17,953 nt of DNA, from NCBI GenBank assembly GCA_902489215.1, contig CABTZE010000024.1, positions 1 to 17,953 on the forward strand, written 5' to 3'. This document shows positions 1 to 5,626 of this stretch, piece after piece; the first letter of the stretch is position 1; the number at the start of each line of letters is the position of its first letter. The DNA comes from an uncultured Brevibacterium sp. (GTDB taxonomy: Bacteria > Actinomycetota > Actinomycetes > Actinomycetales > Brevibacteriaceae). The position numbers and the translations under genes are program-made. A model generated the notes under the pieces. It saw only the letters and a program-made list of their open reading frames with translations, did no database searches and was not told where the DNA came from.

Positions 1-14
1 CGCCAGGCTAAGCC

Positions 15-89
15 AGATTTGCGCTTTAGTGCAGTTTCACGCGTTAATGCGCCGCATTAAGGCGTGAAACTGCATTAAAGCGTGAGTCT
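15..89. repeat. Four-unit palindromic repeat element, copy 1
   Basis: This 75-bp element consists of four 18-bp units and a 3-bp centre (GCC, 51-53). Two units read on the minus strand (15-32 and 33-50) and two on the plus strand (54-71 and 72-89). Units 33-50 (minus) and 54-71 (plus) read GCATTAACGCGTGAAACT and GCATTAAGGCGTGAAACT; the outer ones are close variants. The whole forms a long near-perfect dyad; from 22 to 82 only two opposed pairs fail to match. It lies just upstream of the MFS promoter and gene. A second copy, about 85% identical, lies just downstream of that gene at 1457-1531. There is no T-run, so a simple terminator is not obvious. It could be a repetitive extragenic element, a cluster of protein-binding sites or a cruciform-forming site. 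The structure is directly visible; the function is unknown. Confidence 0.85.
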
Positions 90-120
90 GTCGCGGCGGT
101 AGGGCCGCCGGCGCATTGGA

Positions 121-126
121 TACAGT
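121..126 (+). promoter_or_regulatory. Putative -10 box of a leaderless MFS transcript
   Basis: TACAGT lies seven bases before the ATG at 134, and no Shine-Dalgarno sequence precedes that ATG. A TANNNT box six or seven bases before the start codon is the usual layout of leaderless transcripts in Actinobacteria. No convincing -35 hexamer is present at the expected distance. Inference from spacing only. Confidence 0.35.
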
Positions 127-133
127 CGCTTCC

Positions 134-1411
134 ATGACTGGGCCCAGGCCTGCCGGCACCGCCGCCGCGTGGATGACCGCGGTGGGTCTGCTGGCAATCT
201 CACTCAATCTGCGCGCCGCCGTGTCCTCGATCGGGCCGGTGATCGATGACATCCGCGCTGACCTGGGCTTTTCGGCTGCCGCGGCGTCGCTTCTCACGAC
301 AATCCCGGTGATCGCCTTCGGCATTTTCGCCTTTGCGGTGCCGTGGCTGTCAAAGCGTTTGGGGCTGCGCCGACTGTTGGGCCTCGTCCTGGTGGTCCTG
401 GCCGTGGGCATTCTTCTGCGCAGCGTTCCGGGGCTCGCCCTGCTGTTCCTCGGCACGTGCCTCGTGGGTGCCGCCATCGCGGTGGGCAACGTGGTCATTC
501 CGGCCGTCATCAAAAGCGATTTCGCTGCGAAATCCGGCCTCATGATGGGCCTGTATTCCACGTTCATCGGCATCGGTGCGTCACTCGGGGCGGGACTGAC
601 TGTACCGCTGCGGGACAGTTTCGACGGCAGCTGGCGCTGGGCACTGGTCGCGTGGGCCGGTCTGGCCGTATTCGCTTTCCTGACCTGGGTTCCCCAGATC
701 ATCCGGCGAGGTGCCGGCGGCAAACCGGGCGGCACCTCGGCAGACGAGGTGGGGCAGGGGGAGGACCGCATCAGCGGCCTCCGCTCCGGAAAGGCGACCG
801 CGGGAATGCGCGAGCTGCTGACCGACCCGGTTGCGATCGCGCTGACGCTGACGATGGGCATTCAGTCGATGACATACTACGCCTCGCTCACCTGGGTGCC
901 GTCGATCTTCATGGCTGCGGGAATGCAGGCGGACAAGGCGGGCTGGATGGTGGCGTTCACCGTTTTCCCGGCAACTGTCACTTCGCTTCTAGCGCCCGTT
1001 TTCGCTCAGCGGATTCGGCCCACCTGGCTGCCGATGTTCATTGCGGTCGGGCTGGGGATGAGCAGCTTCGTTGGACTGCTGTTTGCACCGCTTGCGGCAC
1101 CGTATGTGTGGATGACGTTCATGGGCTTTGCGCAGGGTGCGCTGTTGGCGCTGTGTCTGAGCTTCATTGTGTGGCGATCCCCGTCTGTGCAGCTGACCGC
1201 GAAGGTGTCGACGATGGCGCAGGGCTTCGGCTACATTCTTGCGTCCGCCGGCCCGATTGGCATGGGTGCTCTGCACTCTTTCAGCGGCGGGTGGAATGTG
1301 CCGATCATCGCTCTGCTGTGCGTGTTCGCGGTGCTGTTTGTGGTGTCAGTGCTGGCATCCAAGGACGGCTTCGTGCTTGGCCGAACAGGCAGGGACGTCG
1401 TCGCTGACTGA
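134..1411 (+). CDS. MFS transporter, CynX/NimT family
   Basis: This 425-residue integral membrane protein has about twelve hydrophobic segments in two halves, separated by a charged cytoplasmic loop near residues 191-230. The first helix carries NLRAAVSSIGPVIDDI, which is typical of the CynX/NimT branch of the major facilitator superfamily (cyanate or nitroimidazole transport). Members are mostly proton-coupled importers or exporters of small molecules, and the substrate here cannot be read from sequence. An in-frame TTG at 116 would add six residues. I prefer the ATG at 134 because TACAGT lies seven bases upstream, which suits a leaderless message, and neither start has a Shine-Dalgarno sequence. 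The gene stands alone, converges on the enoyl-CoA isomerase gene, and is bracketed by two copies of a 75-bp palindromic repeat. Family assignment is firm; substrate is open. Confidence 0.88.
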   Translation: MTGPRPAGTAAAWMTAVGLLAISLNLRAAVSSIGPVIDDIRADLGFSAAAASLLTTIPVIAFGIFAFAVPWLSKRLGLRRLLGLVLVVLAVGILLRSVPGLALLFLGTCLVGAAIAVGNVVIPAVIKSDFAAKSGLMMGLYSTFIGIGASLGAGLTVPLRDSFDGSWRWALVAWAGLAVFAFLTWVPQIIRRGAGGKPGGTSADEVGQGEDRISGLRSGKATAGMRELLTDPVAIALTLTMGIQSMTYYASLTWVPSIFMAAGMQADKAGWMVAFTVFPATVTSLLAPVFAQRIRPTWLPMFIAVGLGMSSFVGLLFAPLAAPYVWMTFMGFAQGALLALCLSFIVWRSPSVQLTAKVSTMAQGFGYILASAGPIGMGALHSFSGGWNVPIIALLCVFAVLFVVSVLASKDGFVLGRTGRDVVAD

Positions 1412-1456
1412 GCGGATACTGCGCAGCCGGCTGTGCGCGTTCGCCGCGACAGCCGC

Positions 1457-1531
1457 AGATTTGCGCTTTAATGCAGTTTCACGCGCAAATGCGGCGCATT
1501 AAAGCGTGAATCTGCATTTGTGCGTGACTTT
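1457..1531. repeat. Four-unit palindromic repeat element, copy 2
   Basis: This is the second copy of the element at 15-89, with the same architecture. Minus-strand units lie at 1457-1474 and 1475-1492, the centre GGC at 1493-1495, and plus-strand units at 1496-1513 and 1514-1531. The unit at 1496 reads GCATTAAAGCGTGAATCT. By eye, 11 of 75 positions differ from copy 1, and the last unit has diverged most. It sits between two convergent genes, 45 bases after the MFS stop codon and 100 bases from the isomerase stop codon, so it could act as a bidirectional barrier to transcription even without a T-run. The repeat structure is seen directly; any role is inference. Confidence 0.85.
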
Positions 1532-1631
1532 GCGACGGCGCCGAAGCGCGCACGAGCATCGGCACAGAAGCGCAGACGAGAAGCGGTGCCGAAGTCAGCG
1601 CCACCGCTGCAGCCGGCGTCGCTGCGGGCGC

Positions 1632-2402
1632 TCACATGCCGGTGAAGTCTGGGCGGCGCTTTTCCATGAACGCGGCAAAAGCCTCGCGCGCAGCCGGCTC
1701 GTGGAGCATGGCGCTGAAGGTCTGGCCCTCGTGTTCAATGCGCTCCAGGATCTGCTGGCGCAGCGCTTCCGGTCGCAGCAGCTCCTTCGTCACGCGCAGC
1801 GACTTCGAGGGTTTGGCTGCAAGCTTCGCCGCGGTTTCCTGCGCCTTCGGGAGCACCTCGTCAGGTTCGAGAACAGTGTTGATGAGCCCCGCCTCGTAAG
1901 CCAGCTGGGGAGAGAACGGCTCACCCAGCATGAGCAGCTCAGCCGCGCGGGCGTGCCCGACGACCTTGGGAAGCAGCAGGGATGATGCGGCCTCCGGGCA
2001 AAGCCCCAGGTTGATGAACGGCAGGCTGAGCTTCGCATTGGTCCCGGCATACACGAGGTCGCAGTGCAGAAGCATGGTGGTGCCGATGCCGACGGCAGGC
2101 CCGCACACGGCTGCGACCAGCGGCTTGGGGAACACGGCAAGAGTGTGGAGGAAGCGAAAGACGGGCCGCGAAAGGCCAGCCTCGGCCGGTGTGTTCTGGA
2201 AGTCGCCGAGGTCGTTGCCCGCGCTGAACACGCGTTCGCTGCCCTGGACGACGACCACGCGAACATCGCTGTTGTCGGCTGCGGCTTCGAGCGCGTTTGC
2301 CAGTGCGGTGTACATGTCGTTCGTCAGTGCGTTCTTTTTGTCTTCGCGGTTGATGGTGATTGTCAGCACCCCGGCGTCGACGGCGGTCAGCACTTCGCTC
2401 AT
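1632..2402 (-). CDS. Enoyl-CoA hydratase/isomerase family protein, probable delta3,delta2-enoyl-CoA isomerase
   Basis: This 256-residue crotonase-fold protein has the oxyanion-hole segments FSAGNDLGDF (about 59-68) and GPAVGIG (about 101-107). The two catalytic glutamates of classical enoyl-CoA hydratases are absent: the positions equivalent to rat Glu144 and Glu164 hold Thr and Phe. Instead it has NLGLCPEAASS with Glu137, which matches the NLG-PE-SS signature of peroxisomal-type delta3,delta2-enoyl-CoA isomerases. These move double bonds into the trans-2 position so that unsaturated fatty acids can enter beta-oxidation. A GTG lies six bases upstream of the ATG, but that GTG overlaps the ribosome-binding site AGGAG at 2408-2412, so the ATG at 2402 is the likely start. 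It diverges from the TRAP operon, and two acyl-CoA ligases lie elsewhere in the window. Another crotonase-family reaction cannot be excluded. Confidence 0.85.
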   Translation of the reverse strand: MSEVLTAVDAGVLTITINREDKKNALTNDMYTALANALEAAADNSDVRVVVVQGSERVFSAGNDLGDFQNTPAEAGLSRPVFRFLHTLAVFPKPLVAAVCGPAVGIGTTMLLHCDLVYAGTNAKLSLPFINLGLCPEAASSLLLPKVVGHARAAELLMLGEPFSPQLAYEAGLINTVLEPDEVLPKAQETAAKLAAKPSKSLRVTKELLRPEALRQQILERIEHEGQTFSAMLHEPAAREAFAAFMEKRRPDFTGM

Positions 2403-2432
2403 ATTCACTCCTGAAGATCTGTGGTTGATGTC

Positions 2433-2460
2433 ACTGTAGCGAATTCTGTCCGCTTCGAAA
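2433..2460 (-). promoter_or_regulatory. Putative promoter of the enoyl-CoA isomerase gene
   Basis: Read on the minus strand, a -10 box TACAGT (2433-2438) follows a weak -35 like TTTCGA (2455-2460) with 16 bases between. Transcription would begin about 20-25 bases before the ATG, leaving room for the AGGAG ribosome-binding site. Consensus match is partial. Confidence 0.35.
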
Positions 2461-2553
2461 CACAGCTGGCGTCAGGGCAGAGGGACCGTTCGCGGCTGCG
2501 GGTTTTTATTTCATTCAACGACACGCGCGGCCGAATCCGACGGCCTGGAATCG

Positions 2554-2559
2554 TATAGT
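2554..2559 (+). promoter_or_regulatory. Putative -10 box of the TRAP operon
   Basis: TATAGT is a strong -10 match in the divergent intergenic region, about 78 bases before the GTG start of the binding-protein gene. The expected -35 position shows no good hexamer, so an activator may be needed or the call may be wrong. Confidence 0.35.
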
Positions 2560-2625
2560 TAGGGCTCAAATAATCGGGTACGTTCACCGTGCCGCTGCTG
2601 TTGCGGCGGACGGAGCGATGTGAAT

Positions 2626-2632
2626 GGAGGGG
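2626..2632 (+). promoter_or_regulatory. Ribosome-binding site that fixes the DctP start
   Basis: GGAGGGG sits four bases before the GTG at 2637. This supports that start over an in-frame GTG at 2589, which has no ribosome-binding site and would put sixteen non-signal residues ahead of the twin-arginine motif. Confidence 0.65.
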
Positions 2633-2636
2633 TCCG

Positions 2637-3686
2637 GTGGAACGACCTGCTGTCAGCCGCAGAGCTGTTCTCGGCGCCGGCGCACTCGCAGCATTGGGCC
2701 TCGGCGGCAGTCTTGCCGGCTGTTCTCCGCTGATTCCTGACGGCGGTACGCGTCCCGACGGCACGGTGCGGGTGTCGCACTATCTGACACCCAGCTACAC
2801 GGACCTGGAGCCGTCCATCACGCAGTTCGCGAAGAACGTCGATGCGCGATTGGGTAAGGGAACCGCCGACGTGTACGGCGCCGGGACGCTGCTGAACTCC
2901 GATCAGACTCTCAGTGGTGTGCTGCGTGCCGTTGCGGATGTCGCCATGCAGACTTCGAGTTTTGTGTCGACGAGCTTCCCAATTCTGGGGGCGGTTGAAC
3001 TGCCCTTCAGCGGTGCGGACTATCCGACCCTGAAAGAGGCCATCAGTCCTGATTCAGACCTGCACAAGACCTTCAATGCGGAGTTTGCCAAGAAGGGCAT
3101 CGTGAGTGTGGGCACCATCATGTGTCCCACCGAATGGATTTACACCGTCAACCGGCCGGTGACGAAGCCGGAGGACATCCGAGGTCTGCGCATTCGCGTG
3201 TCCGGCCACGTGGAGGGGGCGATGCTCAAAGCTCTCGGCGCCGCACCCGTCGCCCTGTCGTCAGCCGAGGTCTACGAGGCGCTGGAGCGCGGCACGGTCG
3301 ATGGGATGGTGTCCTATCCCGGCACTGTTGTGTCCCGGTCGCTGCAGGATGTTCTTCGCTATGCCACGATCGGCCATTTCGGCGCGTACACCTATGATGC
3401 CTACGCCAACCTCGAGTGGTTCAACCGCGTGCCGCAGGAGGTGCGCGAGGCCGTGCACGACTCTGGTCGCGTGTTCTCGGTTGACGGCACGAAGCTGGCC
3501 AAAGACGTGCAGGATGACGAGTACATGCCGGTTTTCGAAAGCTCGGGCATTGAGCTCATTGAGCTTGATAAGAGTCAGACCCGCCAGTTCCGCAACGCGA
3601 CGAAGTGGGTCGAGGACTGGTGGAGGAACAAGGTCGGCGATGACGATCTTGCCGATCGTGCGCTCAAGCAGGTGAGGAACCCGTGA
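2637..3686 (+). CDS. dctP: TRAP transporter solute-binding protein, DctP family (lipoprotein)
   Basis: This 349-residue extracytoplasmic binding protein belongs to a tripartite ATP-independent periplasmic transporter. Its N-terminus has the twin-arginine sequence SRRAVLG (residues 7-13), a hydrophobic Gly/Ala/Leu stretch and a lipobox LAGC with Cys29, so it is probably exported folded by Tat and then lipid-anchored. The body shows DctP hallmarks: IRGLRIRV with the Arg (about 187) that usually binds the ligand carboxylate, then SSAEVYEALERGTVDGM. Substrates of the family are mostly C4-dicarboxylates, sialic acid, keto acids or other organic acids; this one cannot be specified. Its stop codon overlaps the start of the small permease gene, so the two are translationally coupled. 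It heads the dctP-dctQ-dctM operon and is divergent from an enoyl-CoA isomerase gene. Confidence 0.92.
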   Translation: MERPAVSRRAVLGAGALAALGLGGSLAGCSPLIPDGGTRPDGTVRVSHYLTPSYTDLEPSITQFAKNVDARLGKGTADVYGAGTLLNSDQTLSGVLRAVADVAMQTSSFVSTSFPILGAVELPFSGADYPTLKEAISPDSDLHKTFNAEFAKKGIVSVGTIMCPTEWIYTVNRPVTKPEDIRGLRIRVSGHVEGAMLKALGAAPVALSSAEVYEALERGTVDGMVSYPGTVVSRSLQDVLRYATIGHFGAYTYDAYANLEWFNRVPQEVREAVHDSGRVFSVDGTKLAKDVQDDEYMPVFESSGIELIELDKSQTRQFRNATKWVEDWWRNKVGDDDLADRALKQVRNP

Positions 3687-4162
3687 CGGTGCTGTCGAAG
3701 ATCGCCCACGCCCTGCGCATGCTGGCCGGTGTCATTGTTGTGGTGTTGGTGCTCATCACCGGCTATGACGTCATCATGCGCTATGTTTTCGCTCTGCCTT
3801 TGGACTGGTCGATCACCATCAGTTCGGTGGGGCTCATTGCGATCATCATGTTGGCAATCCCGGATGTTGCGCTGCGCGGTGAGCACATTGCGATGGACCT
3901 TTTCTACCGCCAGTTCAGCCCGCATGTGCAGAAGATTGCCGATGCGGTTGTCGCTGCAGCCGCCTTCGCCGTGTGCCTGACTGCGGGCTTGGCGTCGCTG
4001 AATACGTTCGCGTCGTTCTTCGGCGCGCAGATCCACACGGCCGGCAATTTCAATATTCCGGTGTGGATTCACTACTTCCTCGTGGCGTTCGGATTCCTCA
4101 CGTCCGCCGTCACGATTCCTCTGCAGTACGTCCTGCGGACTCGCGAGGTGGAGGACCAGTGA
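3683..4162 (+). CDS. dctQ: TRAP transporter small permease, DctQ family
   Basis: This 159-residue membrane protein has four predicted helices (about 12-30, 42-60, 85-108 and 125-148), the normal size and layout for DctQ. The segment ITGYDVIMRYVF in the first helix and the RGEHIAMDL motif after the second are typical of the family. DctQ pairs with the large permease DctM and supports binding-protein docking; transport is driven by a sodium or proton gradient, not ATP. The start is GTG, overlapping the dctP stop codon by four bases, with a purine-rich ribosome-binding site (AGGTGAGG) inside the end of dctP. It overlaps dctM in the same way. No anomalies seen. Confidence 0.92.
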   Translation: MTVLSKIAHALRMLAGVIVVVLVLITGYDVIMRYVFALPLDWSITISSVGLIAIIMLAIPDVALRGEHIAMDLFYRQFSPHVQKIADAVVAAAAFAVCLTAGLASLNTFASFFGAQIHTAGNFNIPVWIHYFLVAFGFLTSAVTIPLQYVLRTREVEDQ

Positions 4163-5466
4163 ACGCTGTCATCGTCTGTTTCGCACTGCTTGTGTTGGCA
4201 GTGCTCATTGCGCTTCGCGCCCCAATCTTTGTGGCGCTGTCAGCGTCGGGAATCATCGGCCTGCTCCTGCTGGAGGGACCGCGCGGTCTCGAGCAGGTGC
4301 CGATCGCCTTTGTCTCCCAGCTGGGAAGCTATTCGCTGGTTGCTGCTCCCATGTACATCCTCATGGGTGAGATCTTGGCTGTCGGCGGTTTGGGCCGGGC
4401 GTTCTTCCGCTTTGCCCATGCGTGGCTGGGCAGGCTGCCCGGCGGTCTGGGTGTGGCTTCGGTCGGTTCGTCGACGGTTTTCGGTGCGATGTCAGGCGTG
4501 TCCCTGTCGTCGGTTGCCGTGGTCGGCCGTATGGCGGTGCCGGAAATGCTTGAGCGCGGCTACCGGCCGTCCTTTGCGACGGGTTCGGTTGTCGCCTCCG
4601 GTGCTCTGGCGATGCTCATTCCGCCGAGCCTGATGTTCATTCTGTACTCGTCGATTTCCGGTGTGGGCATCGGCGAGCTATTCGCGGGCGGTCTTGTGCC
4701 CGGTCTTCTCTTGGCGACTCTCATGGCTCTGTACGTCATGATCACCGCACTGATCCGCCCGGATATTGCTCCCCACACGGAAGCCAAGGTGGCGCTGGGG
4801 GAGAAGCTCGAAGCAACGAAGAAGGTCCTTCCCTCGCTTGTGCTCATCGTGCTGGTGCTCGGCTCCATCTACACCGGCATCGCCACGGCAACAGAAGCCG
4901 CCGCGGTCGGCGTCATCGGCGCGATTGTGGTCGTCGGTGTTTTTGAGCGCCAGCTGTCCTGGGCGAACATCAAGAAGATCCTGGCTGAGACCACGCAGAT
5001 TTCGGCCGGCCTGCTCATCATCGTCGGTGCGGCGTTTGTGTTTTCGCAGATGCTGGTGCTCGTTCGCTTTGCCGAGCACGTTACCGAGTGGGCGGGTGTG
5101 CTCACTGTCCCGTCGTGGGTCGTTGCCGTTCTGCTGCTGCTGGTCGTGATGGGGCTGGGCTGCCTGGTCGATGCGGCTTCACTGCTGCTGGTGACCACCC
5201 CGATTCTGCTGCCGATCTTCACGGCACTGGGCTACGACCCGCTGTGGTTGGGCGTCATTCTGGTTGTCGTGCTCGAAACCGCGGTCATCACCCCGCCGGT
5301 GGGACTGAACCTGTACGCCATGAAATCAGTGATGCCGCAGTTGGCGATCCAGGACATCATCCGAGGTGCGGTTCCGTACCTGTTCATCGAACTCGCACTC
5401 ATGGTCATCATGATCTTTGTGCCGCAGATCGCAACGTGGTTCCCGGGAATCCTCTCGGTTAAGTAA
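4159..5466 (+). CDS. dctM: TRAP transporter large permease, DctM family
   Basis: This 435-residue protein with about eleven to twelve membrane segments forms the translocation channel of the TRAP transporter. Family motifs are visible: PMYILMGE (64-71), the small-residue stretch FGAMSGVSLSSVA (108-120), IPPSLMFILY (154-163) and TPPVGLNLY near the C-terminus. The reading frame stays open upstream to 3973, inside dctQ, but the GTG at 4159 is the evident start: it overlaps the dctQ stop codon as GTGA, follows GGAGG, and gives the usual DctM length. It ends the operon. No clear intrinsic terminator follows before the next promoter near 5500, so some read-through into the peptide transporter operon is possible. 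The ligand is unknown. Confidence 0.93.
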   Translation: MNAVIVCFALLVLAVLIALRAPIFVALSASGIIGLLLLEGPRGLEQVPIAFVSQLGSYSLVAAPMYILMGEILAVGGLGRAFFRFAHAWLGRLPGGLGVASVGSSTVFGAMSGVSLSSVAVVGRMAVPEMLERGYRPSFATGSVVASGALAMLIPPSLMFILYSSISGVGIGELFAGGLVPGLLLATLMALYVMITALIRPDIAPHTEAKVALGEKLEATKKVLPSLVLIVLVLGSIYTGIATATEAAAVGVIGAIVVVGVFERQLSWANIKKILAETTQISAGLLIIVGAAFVFSQMLVLVRFAEHVTEWAGVLTVPSWVVAVLLLLVVMGLGCLVDAASLLLVTTPILLPIFTALGYDPLWLGVILVVVLETAVITPPVGLNLYAMKSVMPQLAIQDIIRGAVPYLFIELALMVIMIFVPQIATWFPGILSVK

Positions 5467-5476
5467 TCTCCTAATA

Positions 5477-5505
5477 TTCAGCGTTCGTTCATCTTCCTCT
5501 ATACT
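5477..5505 (+). promoter_or_regulatory. Putative promoter of the peptide ABC transporter operon
   Basis: TATACT (5500-5505) is a good -10 box. TTCAGC (5477-5482) is a partial -35 match with 17 bases between. Transcription from here would give a 5' leader of about 115 bases containing the hairpin at 5552-5600. Confidence 0.45.
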
Positions 5506-5551
5506 TGTGGCCGAATTGCGGTGCCGGTCACATTGAATCGGTGCCGGCGGA

Positions 5552-5600
5552 GGCTCATCCGCGCCTGAGAATTCCGTCCGCGGAATTCGGCGGCTGAGCC
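5552..5600 (+). promoter_or_regulatory. Structured 5' leader (hairpin) of the peptide transporter mRNA
   Basis: An extended inverted repeat: GAATTCCG (5569-5576) pairs with CGGAATTC (5581-5588) around a TCCG loop, and an outer arm GGCTCA (5552-5557) pairs with TGAGCC (5595-5600), with GCC/GGC between. It ends 16 bases before the ribosome-binding site at 5617. It could be a transcript-stabilising or regulatory leader, or an operator palindrome. It does not resemble a riboswitch class I recognise. Confidence 0.5.
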
Positions 5601-5626
5601 CTTACCTGACCCTCACGGAGGTTGAA

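Noticed and set aside
15..89. Short repeated units as a possible CRISPR array
   Set aside because: Units are 18 bp, directly adjacent without spacers, and in inverted orientation; no cas genes are near.
116..134. TTG at 116 as start of the MFS gene
   Set aside because: No ribosome-binding site, and the likely -10 box at 121-126 would lie inside the coding sequence; ATG at 134 fits better.
343..1407. Long second plus-strand frame inside the MFS gene
   Set aside because: It encodes an Arg/Gly/His-rich translation with no domain, typical of a shadow frame in GC-rich DNA; the MFS frame is clearly the real one.
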